A DNA stretch of 46,101 nt from an uncultured Chloroflexales bacterium (GTDB lineage Bacteria; Chloroflexota; Chloroflexia; Chloroflexales; Chloroflexaceae). The stretch is taken from contig CAKZSI010000082.1 of the NCBI GenBank assembly GCA_937918935.1, positions 1-46,101 of the forward strand, read 5' to 3'. Of the stretch, positions 31,051 to 39,757 are shown one piece after another. Each line of letters starts with the position of its first letter. The first letter of the stretch is position 1. The notes beneath the pieces were generated by a model. It was given only the letters and a program-made list of their open reading frames with translations. It was not told where the DNA came from and searched no databases. Position numbers and translations under genes: made by a program.

Positions 31051-32571
31051 ATGGCACATCACTTGTTTCTCCCCCTGATCGTCCCGCTTTTCAGCGCCGG
31101 TGTGGCAACACTCATCAGCCAGCGGCTCGCCTGGGCGCGGGTGATCGCCGTGGCCGCGACGCTCTTCAACCTGGGGTACGGCACGTGGCTGCTGGTAACT
31201 GTCGCCACGACGGGCCGGCAAGTGACGCAGGGCGGGGGTTGGGTTGCGCCCTTTGGCATCACGCTCATGGCCGACGGTCTGAGCGCCATCATGCTTTTTC
31301 TTACCGCCCTGCTGACCCTGGTGACCATCTTGTTCAGCTTCGCCACAATTGACGCGCGGCAGGAGCGTTTTTACTACTACCCGCTGCTGCTGCTGCTGAT
31401 GTTCGGCTGCAGCGGGGCCTTCCTGACCGGCGATCTCTTCAACCTCTACGTCTGGTTCGAGATCCTGCTGGTGGCCTCCTTCGGGTTGATCACCCTCGGC
31501 GGCTCGCGGGCGCAACTCGAGGGCGGGCTGAAGTACGTCGTGTTGAACCTGTTCGCGAGCCTCTGCTTTCTGGTCGGCGCGGGCCTGGTCTACGGGGTGG
31601 CGGGCACACTCAACATGGCCCATCTGGCCGAGCGGCTGAACGCGATTCAGGAACCGACCCTGGTGACGGCGGTGGCCGGTTTCTTCCTGATCGCCTTTGG
31701 CGGCAAGGCCGCCCTGGCGCCATTGTTTTTCTGGCTGCCCACCAGTTACCACACCCCGAGCATCGCCGTCACTGCGCTGTTTGGCGGCTTGCTCTCCAAG
31801 GTGGGGATCTACGCCCTGTACCGGGTGTTCGGCACAGTCTTCCAGAGCGAGTTAGGGCGGCTGGCGCCGCTCATCCTGGCGGTTGCCGGCGTGACTATGG
31901 TGGTGGGGGTGATCGGGGCGATGGCCCAGGTCAACGTGCGGCGCATCCTTGCCTTTCACATCGTCAGCCAGGTGGGCTACATGGCTATGGGGCTGGGCCT
32001 GGCCAGCGTGGCCGGGCTGACGGCGGGCATTCTGTTTATGGCCCACAACATCGTGGTGAAGACGGCCCTGTTCCTGATCGGCGGGGCGGCGGAGCACCTC
32101 ACCGGCAGCGGCGAGTTGAAGCAGATGGGCGGTATGGCCCGGCGCGAACCCTTCCTGGCGGTGCTCTGGCTGCTGGCCAGCTTCGCGCTGGTGGGCATTC
32201 CACCCCTGAGCGGCTTCTTCGGCAAGCTCGGGCTGATCCAGGCCGGGGTGGCCCAGGAGCAGTGGCTGATCGTCGGCGTGGCGGCGGGGGTCAGTCTCTT
32301 CACCCTCTTCTCGATGCTGAAGATCTGGAACGAGGTGTTCTGGAAGAAGGCCTACGGCGATATGAGCCGCCTGCCCCGCGCCGGGGCGGGGCTGCTGGCG
32401 CCCGCGGTGATCCTGGTCGCGGTGAGCATCGCGCTGGGCCTCGGCGCGGCCCCGGCTCTGGAGTACAGCGTCCTGGCGGCAGAGCAGACGCTTGACACCG
32501 TGGGCCTGGCGCGCGATGTCTGCGGCGCCGGTGGCTGTGATGCGGTTGAACTGGCAGTGGCCCGTGAGTGA
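31051..32571 (+). CDS. mrpD: Mrp antiporter subunit D, operon 1
   Basis: A 506-residue proton-pumping-like subunit related to NuoM/NuoN, with 14 membrane helices. The essential TM5 glutamate is E137 in LYVWFEILLVASFGLITLGG, and the FWLPTSYHTPSIAVTALFGG and HIVSQVGYMAMGLGL segments hold the conserved lysine and histidine pathway. It is followed by a 103-base gap with a type B repeat and then mrpF; in operon 2 mrpE sits at this place. Confidence 0.95.
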   Translation: MAHHLFLPLIVPLFSAGVATLISQRLAWARVIAVAATLFNLGYGTWLLVTVATTGRQVTQGGGWVAPFGITLMADGLSAIMLFLTALLTLVTILFSFATIDARQERFYYYPLLLLLMFGCSGAFLTGDLFNLYVWFEILLVASFGLITLGGSRAQLEGGLKYVVLNLFASLCFLVGAGLVYGVAGTLNMAHLAERLNAIQEPTLVTAVAGFFLIAFGGKAALAPLFFWLPTSYHTPSIAVTALFGGLLSKVGIYALYRVFGTVFQSELGRLAPLILAVAGVTMVVGVIGAMAQVNVRRILAFHIVSQVGYMAMGLGLASVAGLTAGILFMAHNIVVKTALFLIGGAAEHLTGSGELKQMGGMARREPFLAVLWLLASFALVGIPPLSGFFGKLGLIQAGVAQEQWLIVGVAAGVSLFTLFSMLKIWNEVFWKKAYGDMSRLPRAGAGLLAPAVILVAVSIALGLGAAPALEYSVLAAEQTLDTVGLARDVCGAGGCDAVELAVARE

Positions 32572-32608
32572 TTTTGGATTGGGGATTGGGCGAGGGTCTC
32601 CCGCCGGG

Positions 32609-32644
32609 CAGGGGTGTGGGAAAACCAGGTTTCCCCATACCCCT
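32609..32644. repeat. Type B palindrome in place of mrpE
   Basis: CAGGGGTGTGGGAAAACC and GGTTTCCCCATACCCCTTG form a long imperfect hairpin in the gap between mrpD1 and mrpF1. Confidence 0.65.
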
Positions 32645-32674
32645 TGTGTGCAGATCAGAAATGGAGCGAGTGCC

Positions 32675-32944
32675 ATGAGCGCATTTCAGATAGGGATGAC
32701 CATCCTGATGCTGGTGGTGAGCGTTTCGTTGGGAGCCTCGGTGTGGCGACTGCTGCGGGGGCCGAGCATTCCCGACCGGGCGGTTGCCTTTGACTTGATC
32801 GTGGTCCACGTGGTGGGGCTGATTACGATGTTCGTGGTCACCACTGGCGAACTGGTGCTCCTCGACACGTTGATCGTCATCTCGGTGCTGGGTTTCCTGG
32901 GCACGGTGGCCATCGCCCGCCTGATTGAAGTGGGGAGGAACTGA
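32675..32944 (+). CDS. mrpF: Mrp antiporter subunit F, operon 1
   Basis: An 89-residue, three-helix subunit with WRLLRGPSIPDRAVAFDLIV and the C-terminal ISVLGFLGTVAIARLIEVG typical of MrpF/MnhF. ATG 32675 aligns with the start of the operon 2 copy, and GGAG is about 10 bases upstream. Its stop codon overlaps the ATG of mrpG by one base (TGATG). Confidence 0.93.
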   Translation: MSAFQIGMTILMLVVSVSLGASVWRLLRGPSIPDRAVAFDLIVVHVVGLITMFVVTTGELVLLDTLIVISVLGFLGTVAIARLIEVGRN

Positions 32945-33300
32945 TGACGCCGTTAGAAATCGTCACCCTGGCGATCACCCTGGTGGGGGTCTTCTTCGTA
33001 GTGGTTTCGTCGGTCGGACTGGTACGGCTGCCGGACCTCTACACGCGGGTCCATGCGGGGGGCAAATCGGGCACGCTGGGCATCATCGGGGTGCTGCTGG
33101 GCGCGGGGGTCTTCTTCATCACCGACCTGCGGATCGTCACCAAGATGTTCATTCTGATCGCCTTCTTCTTCCTCACCGGCCCCGTGGCGGCGCACATGCT
33201 CGACCGGGCGGCCCTGCTGAGCGGAGTAAAGCCCATGGAAGGCACGTACCCGAACGATCTTGAGGGACGTTACGATCCCGAGACACGCCGGCTGAGTTAG
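32944..33300 (+). CDS. mrpG: Mrp antiporter subunit G, operon 1
   Basis: A 118-residue, three-helix subunit with GVFFVVVSSVGLVRLPDLYTRVHAGGKSGTLGI (shown in part: VRLPDLYTRVHAGGKSGT), the MrpG/PhaG signature. It is the last gene of the first operon. The next operon begins after a 193-base gap that has its own promoter. Confidence 0.94.
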   Translation: MTPLEIVTLAITLVGVFFVVVSSVGLVRLPDLYTRVHAGGKSGTLGIIGVLLGAGVFFITDLRIVTKMFILIAFFFLTGPVAAHMLDRAALLSGVKPMEGTYPNDLEGRYDPETRRLS

Positions 33301-33330
33301 GGACTATCTTTTTCCCGATTGGCAGAGAGG

Positions 33331-33362
33331 AGGGCGGGGAAACCGGGTTTCCCCACGCCCCT
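33331..33362. repeat. GGGGAAACC palindrome, type B
   Basis: GGCGGGGAAACCGGG and TTTCCCCACGCCCC, between the two Mrp operons, 30 bases after mrpG1. Confidence 0.6.
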
Positions 33363-33420
33363 GCGTGAGGGAGGGTGGCATCCCAACAACGGTTCTACAC
33401 GGGAACTGGCGCGGCCATAT

Positions 33421-33449
33421 TTGCTTCCGCGAAACGTTGCGGTTACAAT
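33421..33449 (+). promoter_or_regulatory. Promoter of second Mrp operon
   Basis: TTGCTT, 17-base spacer, TACAAT, about 45 bases upstream of mrpA2. The two operons can therefore be expressed separately. Confidence 0.6.
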
Positions 33450-33493
33450 ACAGCGCAGCCCTGTGGCCCGAAATACGTATTGCAAGAGGTACG

Positions 33494-35974
33494 ATGCTAA
33501 CCGCGATCGTTCTGAGCATGCTGGCCCTGGCGCCAATTGGCCTGCTCGCCCGGCATTTGCCCCGTCCCCTGATCGGCTGGGTGCTGGCCCTGCTGCCACT
33601 GGCAGCCTTCGCCGGCTTTGCCGCCCGCGCCCCGCTGGTCCTCGAGGGGGGCGTCTTGATTGAGACATTGCCGTGGGTGCCGGAGATGGGCCTGAGCGTG
33701 CGCTTTAGCCTCGACGGGTTGAGCCTGCTCTTCGCCCTGCTGGTCAGCGGGATCGGGACGCTGATTTTTCTCTACACCGCCTACTATCTGGCCGACGATC
33801 CGGGCATGGGGCGCTTTTATGTCTACCTGGCGATCTTCATGGGCGCGATGCTGGGGCTGGTGCTGGCCGATAATGTGCTCCTGCTGTTCATCTTCTGGGA
33901 GCTGACCTCGGTAAGCTCGTACCTGCTGGTCGGCTACAAGCACGACTACCCCGAGGCGCGGCGGGGCGCGCAGATGGGTCTGCTGATCACCGTCGGCGGG
34001 GGCCTGGCGCTGCTGGTGGGCCTGGTGCTGTTGAGCAACGCCGCCGGGTCGTTCGAGATCTCGGAGATCATCGGCGCAGGCGAGGAACTGCGCGCTTCGC
34101 CGTTCTACACCCCGGCGCTGCTGCTGATCTTCCTGGGCTGCTTCACCAAGTCGGCTCAGTTCCCTTTCCACATCTGGTTGCCCAACGCGATGCAGGCCCC
34201 CACGCCGGCCAGCGCCTACCTGCACTCGGCCACCATGGTCAAGGCGGGGGTCTACCTGCTGGCCCGGCTGCACCCGGCGCTGAACGAGACGCCCCTGTGG
34301 ATCTACACGCTCACGGCGGTGGGCGGAACCACCATGCTCATCGGGGCGGCAATCGCCCTGCGGAAAGATGATATCAAGGGGTTGCTGGCCTACAGCACGG
34401 TGAGTATGCTCGGCGCCATGGTGCTGATGGCCGGCATTGGTGGCCACGATGCCCCCCTGGCCCTGGTGACGCTGATCCTGGCCCACGCCCTCTACAAAGG
34501 GGCGCTGTTTATGCTGGCCGGGGCGGTGGACCACGAGGCCGGCACGCGCAAGCTCAGTGAACTGGGCGGTCTGGGCCGGGAGATGCCGCGTACCCTTGTG
34601 TTGACGAGCCTGGCGGCCCTCTCCGCCGCGGGTATCCCGCCGCTGTTTGGCTTCGTGGCCAAGGAGGAGTTGCTGCACGCAACGACCCACAGCAACCTGG
34701 CGCCAGGAGTGGAAATGCTGGTGGTGGGTGTGACGGTGGTGGCGGCAGTGCTTGGCATTCTCTATGCCTGGCGCCTGGTGAGCGGGATCTTCTTCGGCCC
34801 GGCGGCGCCCCGAAAGAAGGCCCATGTCCACGACGCCCCTATCGGCATGCTGGTCGCACCGGGGGTGCTGACGCTGCTCTCGGTGATCCTGCCTCTGGGC
34901 CTGTTGCCCATGGTCTCGGCGTTGTTCCAGCCAGCGGTTATGGCCATCGCAGGCGAGCCTGGAGAGGTCAGCCTGCACCTGATGCCCTCGGCGCTGAGCC
35001 TGCCGGTGGTGCTGAGCGTGGTGGCCATCGGCAGCGGCGCCGCCCTGACACGCTTCGTGAAGCAGATCAGCGCGGCGCCCTCGCCGCTTCCGGCCTGGCT
35101 CAACGGCGACCGGATCTACGACGCGGCCATCAGCGGGTTGCTGAACGGAACCACCGCCTTCACCCGGGCGGTGCAGAATGGCCGGCTGCGGAACTACATC
35201 CGCTACTCGTTGCTGGCCCTCCTGGCGGTCATCCTCACCCCGCTGGCGCTGTTCGCCCCTGGCAACGCGCCAGTGCCCGATCTGTCCAATATTACCCTGC
35301 CGGAGATCGTAACGGCCCTGCTCGTGCCCCTGGCGATCCTGGGGACCATTCGCGCCCGCTCGCGGCTGGGGGCAATCATCGTGACCGGGGTCGTGGGGGC
35401 GATGGTCTCGTTCATGTTCGTGATCTACAGCGGCCCCGACCTGGCGCTGACCCAACTCCTGGTCGAGGTGATCTCGACGGTCTTCTTTCTGCTGGTGTTC
35501 GCGGTGCTGCCGGCCTCGTTCCAGCGCCTGTCGTCTGCCGCTACGCGGGCGCGCGACGCAGTGATCGCCCTGGGCATCGGCGCGACGATGGCGGCGTTCA
35601 CCTGGATCGCGGCGAGCAGCAAGTTGTTTCCACCGATCAGCGCCGTGTTCAAAGCCGAGGCCCTGGCGGAGGGTAAGGGCGAGAATGTGGTCAATGTGAT
35701 CCTGGTGGACTTCCGCGGCTTTGATACCATGGGTGAGATTACGGTGCTCTTCATCGCCCTGCTGGGAACCTACGCCATGCTGCGTCTGCGTCCCGAAGCC
35801 GATCCCACGATTGCCAAGATGCGTGGCAAGACCGAGCCAGACGCAGGCTTCCTCGGACGGCGGGGGCGCCGCGAAATGGGCATTGGTAGCCGAGACGGGC
35901 ACGAGAACGGCCAGGACGGGGCAGGCGCGCCGGCGCCGGTGGGGCAGCCGGGGGGTAGCCAGGAAGAGGGGTGA
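33494..35974 (+). CDS. mrpA: Mrp Na+/H+ antiporter subunit A, operon 2
   Basis: An 826-residue paralogue of the mrpA at 27477. The TM5 glutamate (LFIFWELTSVSSYLLVGYK), the AQFPFHIWLPNAMQAPT segment and the Mrp-specific C-terminal IYSGPDLALTQLLVEV and NVILVDFRGFDTMGEI are all intact. The last 45 residues form a polar Gly/Arg-rich tail that differs from operon 1, so the copies diverge most at the cytoplasmic end. ATG 33494 has AGAGGT directly upstream; the open frame to 33365 runs through the promoter. mrpB2 follows after 7 bases. Confidence 0.95.
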   Translation: MLTAIVLSMLALAPIGLLARHLPRPLIGWVLALLPLAAFAGFAARAPLVLEGGVLIETLPWVPEMGLSVRFSLDGLSLLFALLVSGIGTLIFLYTAYYLADDPGMGRFYVYLAIFMGAMLGLVLADNVLLLFIFWELTSVSSYLLVGYKHDYPEARRGAQMGLLITVGGGLALLVGLVLLSNAAGSFEISEIIGAGEELRASPFYTPALLLIFLGCFTKSAQFPFHIWLPNAMQAPTPASAYLHSATMVKAGVYLLARLHPALNETPLWIYTLTAVGGTTMLIGAAIALRKDDIKGLLAYSTVSMLGAMVLMAGIGGHDAPLALVTLILAHALYKGALFMLAGAVDHEAGTRKLSELGGLGREMPRTLVLTSLAALSAAGIPPLFGFVAKEELLHATTHSNLAPGVEMLVVGVTVVAAVLGILYAWRLVSGIFFGPAAPRKKAHVHDAPIGMLVAPGVLTLLSVILPLGLLPMVSALFQPAVMAIAGEPGEVSLHLMPSALSLPVVLSVVAIGSGAALTRFVKQISAAPSPLPAWLNGDRIYDAAISGLLNGTTAFTRAVQNGRLRNYIRYSLLALLAVILTPLALFAPGNAPVPDLSNITLPEIVTALLVPLAILGTIRARSRLGAIIVTGVVGAMVSFMFVIYSGPDLALTQLLVEVISTVFFLLVFAVLPASFQRLSSAATRARDAVIALGIGATMAAFTWIAASSKLFPPISAVFKAEALAEGKGENVVNVILVDFRGFDTMGEITVLFIALLGTYAMLRLRPEADPTIAKMRGKTEPDAGFLGRRGRREMGIGSRDGHENGQDGAGAPAPVGQPGGSQEEG

Positions 35975-35981
35975 GGGGTTC

Positions 35982-36455
35982 ATGTACGAGTCAATGATTC
36001 TCCGCACGATCGCCCGGTTGATGTTACCGCTCCTGTTGCTGCTTTCACTGTTCATGGTGGTGCGGGGGCACCATCTGCCCGGCGGGGGCTTCGTGGGCGG
36101 GTTGCTGGCCTCGGCGGCGATCATTCTGCAGATTGTCGCCTTTGGCCCCGACTACGCGCGCGAGATCATTCCGGTCAACTACCTGCGCGTGGCGGCGACC
36201 GGGGTCGGTTTCGCCGCGTGCTGGGGGCTGCTGGCCCTGGTCCAGGGCCAGCCGTTCATGGCTGCCCGCTGGCTGGATACGCCGATCCCGGGCATTGGCA
36301 AGCTCGGCACGCCGGTGATGTTCGATATCGGCGTTTACCTGACGGTGATCGGCGTAACGACGCAACTGGCCCTGGTGCTCGCCGAAGAGCCGACACTCTA
36401 CCCGCTGCGGCGCTCTCCCCCTCCCCAGACGGAACCAATGGCGCCGGAGGCGTAG
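35982..36455 (+). CDS. mrpB: Mrp antiporter subunit B, operon 2
   Basis: 157 residues. FMVVRGHHLPGGGFVGGLLA and TPIPGIGKLGTPVMFDIGVY match the family and the operon 1 copy. ATG 35982 is coupled to mrpA2 with a ribosome site (GAGGGGTGAGGGG) spanning its stop. The C-terminal tail is Pro-rich. The 126-base gap to mrpC contains a GGATT-type heptamer run (about 36461-36481). Confidence 0.94.
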   Translation: MYESMILRTIARLMLPLLLLLSLFMVVRGHHLPGGGFVGGLLASAAIILQIVAFGPDYAREIIPVNYLRVAATGVGFAACWGLLALVQGQPFMAARWLDTPIPGIGKLGTPVMFDIGVYLTVIGVTTQLALVLAEEPTLYPLRRSPPPQTEPMAPEA

Positions 36456-36581
36456 CAGGATTTCGGATTCTGGATTGCCGCATATGGCGTCCCAGACAGT
36501 GCTCACCCGCTTCCCCGCCGAAGATGGGAGAGCCGGTGAGCACCCGAAGGACCGGTTTTCATCATCAGGAGTGACAGGCCT

Positions 36582-36935
36582 ATGACCTTCATCCTCTCCC
36601 TGGTGGTCGGCACACTGTTCGCGGGGGCCGCGTATCTGATGCTGCGCCGGAGCCTGGTCAAACTGATCCTGGGCCTGGTGCTGCTCAGCCACGGCACGAA
36701 CCTGCTGCTCTTCCTGATGGGTGACGGCGTGGTCAAGGGCATGCCGCCCTTCGTGGACGAGGCCACCGGCGTCACCCCGACAGTGGCCGCCGACCCGCTG
36801 AACCAGGCGCTGATCCTGACCGCGATCGTGATCAACTTCGGCTTCACCGCCTTTATCCTCTCCCTGGCCTACCGGACGAACCAGGCGGTGAACAGTGACG
36901 ACCTCGATGATATGGTCGAGACCGACCGGCTGTAG
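36582..36935 (+). CDS. mrpC: Mrp antiporter subunit C, operon 2
   Basis: 117 residues, NuoK-like, three helices: [31 protein letters not shown] and [20 protein letters not shown]. It sits 9 bases before mrpD, exactly as in operon 1. Confidence 0.94.
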   Translation: MTFILSLVVGTLFAGAAYLMLRRSLVKLILGLVLLSHGTNLLLFLMGDGVVKGMPPFVDEATGVTPTVAADPLNQALILTAIVINFGFTAFILSLAYRTNQAVNSDDLDDMVETDRL

Positions 36936-36944
36936 AATGCGCAT

Positions 36945-38465
36945 ATGGCAAACCACCTCTTTTTCCCCCTGCTCGTCCCGCTGCTCAGCGCAGTCCTGGC
37001 AACCCTGGTAGGCCAGCGACGGGTGATCGCCCGCTCAATTGCGTTGGCGGCCGTGCTCTTCGACCTGGGCTACAGCATCTGGCTGCTGTTCGCGGTAGGA
37101 GCAACAGGGCGCATGGTGACCCAGGCGGACGATTTCGCTGCGCCGTTCGGCATCTCGCTGGTGGCAGACGGGTTGAGCGCAATTATGCTCACGCTCACCT
37201 CGATCATGATGCTGGTGACCGTGCTCTACAGCTTCAGCACCGTCAGCCCCTACCGCGAACGTTACTACTACTACCCGCTGCTGCTCCTGCTCTTGTTCGG
37301 CTGCGGCGGGGCCTTTCTCACCGGCGACCTGTTCAATCTCTACGTCTGGTTCGAGGTGCTGCTGGTGGCCTCGTTCGGGCTGATCACCCTGGGCGGCGAG
37401 CGCGGCCAGTTGGAGGGGGGCCTGAAGTACGTGGTGCTGAACCTCATGGGCAGCACCAGCTTCCTGATCGGCGCAGGGTTGCTCTACGGAGTGGCGGGCA
37501 CGCTGAACATGGCCCACCTGGCCGAGCGCCTGGGCACCCTGCAACAACCCGGCATCGTGACGGCAGTGGCCGGCTTCTTTCTCTTCGCCTATAGCAGCAA
37601 GGCAGGGCTGGTGCCGGTCTTCTTCTGGCTGCCAACAAGCTACCACACCCCGACAGTCGCGGTGAGCGCCCTCTTTAGCGGCCTGCTCACCAAGGTGGGG
37701 ATCTACGCCCTCTACCGGGTCTTCGGCACGGTGTTCCAGCGGGAACTGGAGCGTTACGGCACGCTCATCCTGGTGATCGCGGCGTTGACAATGGTAATCG
37801 GGGTGATGGGCGCAATGGCCCAGGTGAACGTGCGGCGTATTCTGTCGTTTCACATTATCAGCCAGGTGGGCTACATGATCATGGGGCTGGGGCTGGTGGG
37901 GGTGGCGGGCCTGGCAGCCGGCATCCTGTATATGGTTCACCACATCGTGGTGAAAACGGCCCTGTTTATGATCGGCGGCACGGCGGAGTACCTGGCGGGC
38001 ACCGGCGAACTGAAGCAGATGGGCGGCATGGCCCGGCGCGAGCCGATCCTGGCCGGTCTCTGGCTCCTGGCCAGTTTCTCGCTGGCCGGGCTTCCGCCGC
38101 TGAGCGGCTTCTTTGGCAAACTCGGCCTGATCCAGGTTGGTCTGGACCAGGGCCAGTGGCTGATGGTGGGCGTCGCCGCGGTGGTCAGCCTCTTTACGCT
38201 CTTCTCGATGTTGAAGATCTGGAACGAGGTGTTCTGGAAAAGGGCCAATGTTGATCAGACGGCTATGCCACGGGCCTCGGCCCTGCTGATCGCGCCGAGC
38301 GCGCTGCTGGTGGCCCTGAGCATCGCCATTGGCTTTGGGGCCAGCCCCGTGTTGCGGTACAGCCGCTACTCGGCTGAGCAGGTCTTCAATACGCAGAGCC
38401 TGGTCCAGGATGTCTGTGGCCCCGCTGGCTGCGATGCAGTTACCTCGACGGCAAATAATCAGTGA
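36945..38465 (+). CDS. mrpD: Mrp antiporter subunit D, operon 2
   Basis: 506 residues, the same length as the operon 1 copy, with the essential TM5 glutamate in LYVWFEVLLVASFGLITLGG and conserved FWLPTSYHTPTVAVSALFSG. The C-terminal end (CGPAGCDAV) carries the same two-cysteine tail as its paralogue. A 112-base gap with a GGATTTTGGATTGC-like run precedes mrpE. Confidence 0.95.
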   Translation: MANHLFFPLLVPLLSAVLATLVGQRRVIARSIALAAVLFDLGYSIWLLFAVGATGRMVTQADDFAAPFGISLVADGLSAIMLTLTSIMMLVTVLYSFSTVSPYRERYYYYPLLLLLLFGCGGAFLTGDLFNLYVWFEVLLVASFGLITLGGERGQLEGGLKYVVLNLMGSTSFLIGAGLLYGVAGTLNMAHLAERLGTLQQPGIVTAVAGFFLFAYSSKAGLVPVFFWLPTSYHTPTVAVSALFSGLLTKVGIYALYRVFGTVFQRELERYGTLILVIAALTMVIGVMGAMAQVNVRRILSFHIISQVGYMIMGLGLVGVAGLAAGILYMVHHIVVKTALFMIGGTAEYLAGTGELKQMGGMARREPILAGLWLLASFSLAGLPPLSGFFGKLGLIQVGLDQGQWLMVGVAAVVSLFTLFSMLKIWNEVFWKRANVDQTAMPRASALLIAPSALLVALSIAIGFGASPVLRYSRYSAEQVFNTQSLVQDVCGPAGCDAVTSTANNQ

Positions 38466-38577
38466 ATAAGAGCCTCCGATATGACCGCCGAGGATGCAGA
38501 GGGCAACGGATTTTGGATTGCTGTGCGCGGGTGTTCACCAGGAACACGACGGTTCGAGGACGACTGAAGGAGCGTTT

Positions 38578-39084
38578 ATGCTGGGGTTAAATCTGCTGCT
38601 GGCACTGGCCTGGGTAATGGTCAACGGCTCGTACCACCTGGCCGACTGGATCGTCGGGTTCATCTTCAGCTTCCTGGTGCTGCGGCTGGCGTGGCCGACC
38701 TTCTCGAATGAGCCGTTCAGCTTCCGGGCCTACTTCCGCTTCTGGTCGCCCAATCCGCTCCGGGCACTGTGGCGCTGGCTGGGCTTTATTGGCTACGGCT
38801 TCGTCGAGATTGTGAAAGCGAACATCACTGTGGCACGCACGGTGCTCTCACCGAAGATGGACCTGCAACCGGGGATCGTGGCCATTCCGCTGGATCTCAA
38901 GAGCGACGAGGGGATCACTACCCTGGCGAACCTGATCACCCTCACCCCGGGTACGGTCAGCCTGGACGTGTCGAGCGATCGCAAGACGTTGTACATTCAC
39001 GCCTTTGACGCCCGCGATCCCGAGGGATTGCGCCAGGCAACGAAGGAAGCCTACGAGCGCCGCGTGATGGAGTTGCTGCCATGA
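38578..39084 (+). CDS. mrpE: Mrp antiporter subunit E
   Basis: 168 residues with two N-terminal membrane helices and a cytoplasmic C-terminal domain; the family marks ANITVARTVLSPKMDLQPGI and LANLITLTPGTVSLD are present. MrpE is needed for full activity of the seven-subunit Mrp complex in Bacillus. ATG 38578 has GAAGGAG 5 bases upstream. Its stop overlaps the mrpF start (ATGA). This is the only mrpE in the window; operon 1 has none. Confidence 0.95.
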   Translation: MLGLNLLLALAWVMVNGSYHLADWIVGFIFSFLVLRLAWPTFSNEPFSFRAYFRFWSPNPLRALWRWLGFIGYGFVEIVKANITVARTVLSPKMDLQPGIVAIPLDLKSDEGITTLANLITLTPGTVSLDVSSDRKTLYIHAFDARDPEGLRQATKEAYERRVMELLP

Positions 39085-39350
39085 GCCCGTTCCAACTGAC
39101 GATGACCATTCTGATGGCCCTGCTCAGCCTGTCGCTGGCGGTCACCTTCTGGCGTCTGGTGCGCGGGCCAAGCATTCCCGATCGGGCGGTGGCCTTCGAT
39201 ATGATTATGACCCACCTGGTCGGGCTGATCGCGATGTTCGTGGTGCAGTTCCGTCAGCCGATCCTCATCGACGCCGTGATCGTGGTCTCGGTGCTGGGCT
39301 TCCTGGGCACAGTGGCCCTGGCCCGCTACATCGAGGAGGGGAGGAACTGA
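39081..39350 (+). CDS. mrpF: Mrp antiporter subunit F, operon 2
   Basis: 89 residues, same length and pattern as the copy at 32675: RLVRGPSIPDRAVAFDMIM and VSVLGFLGTVALARYIEEG. It overlaps mrpE by 4 bases and mrpG by 1 base. Confidence 0.94.
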   Translation: MSPFQLTMTILMALLSLSLAVTFWRLVRGPSIPDRAVAFDMIMTHLVGLIAMFVVQFRQPILIDAVIVVSVLGFLGTVALARYIEEGRN

Positions 39351-39706
39351 TGAGCCTGGTGGAACTGATCACGGCGTTGTTGATGGGTATTGGCGTGTTC
39401 TTCGTCGTCGTCTCGTCGATCGGGCTGGTGCGCCTGCCCGACCTGTACACGCGCGTCCATGCCGCGGGCAAGGCCGGCACCCTGGGAATCATCGGCGTGC
39501 TGCTGGGAGTGGGGAGTTACTACGTCGCCTCGCTTCCGATCGTCATCAAAATGATGGCGATGATCACGTTCTTCTTTCTCACCGCCCCCGTAGCCACCCA
39601 CATGATTGACCGGGCCGCCTTCCTGACGGGGGTCAAGCCCATGGAGGGCACCTCGCCCAACGACTTGCAGGGCCGCTACGATTATCGGACGCGGCGCTTG
39701 CGGTAA
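39350..39706 (+). CDS. mrpG: Mrp antiporter subunit G, operon 2
   Basis: 118 residues with the MrpG signature SSIGLVRLPDLYTRVHAAGK and three helices. It ends the second operon and is followed 10 bases later by an intrinsic terminator. Confidence 0.94.
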   Translation: MSLVELITALLMGIGVFFVVVSSIGLVRLPDLYTRVHAAGKAGTLGIIGVLLGVGSYYVASLPIVIKMMAMITFFFLTAPVATHMIDRAAFLTGVKPMEGTSPNDLQGRYDYRTRRLR

Positions 39707-39715
39707 GGGGGCGAC

Positions 39716-39757
39716 GCCCCTCTCAGCGATAGAGTTTTTCAAGCTAGAGGGGCTTTT
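39716..39757 (+). terminator. Intrinsic terminator of Mrp operon 2
   Basis: An 8-base stem GCCCCTCT / AGAGGGGC with a 22-base loop, then TTTT. The loop contains AGAGTTTTTC, as in the type C element ends. The rest of 39758-40032 holds C-rich simple sequence and no gene. Confidence 0.7.

Noticed and set aside
33497-36124. Very long open frame on the minus strand (875 codons)
   Set aside because: It lies opposite mrpA2/mrpB2, is rich in Arg/His/Gln, has no family motif, and comes from high-GC codon bias of the real genes.
27477-39706. Complex I (NADH dehydrogenase) operon
   Set aside because: NuoL/M/K-like proteins occur, but with MrpB, E, F and G and no hydrophilic Nuo subunits, so these are Mrp antiporters.
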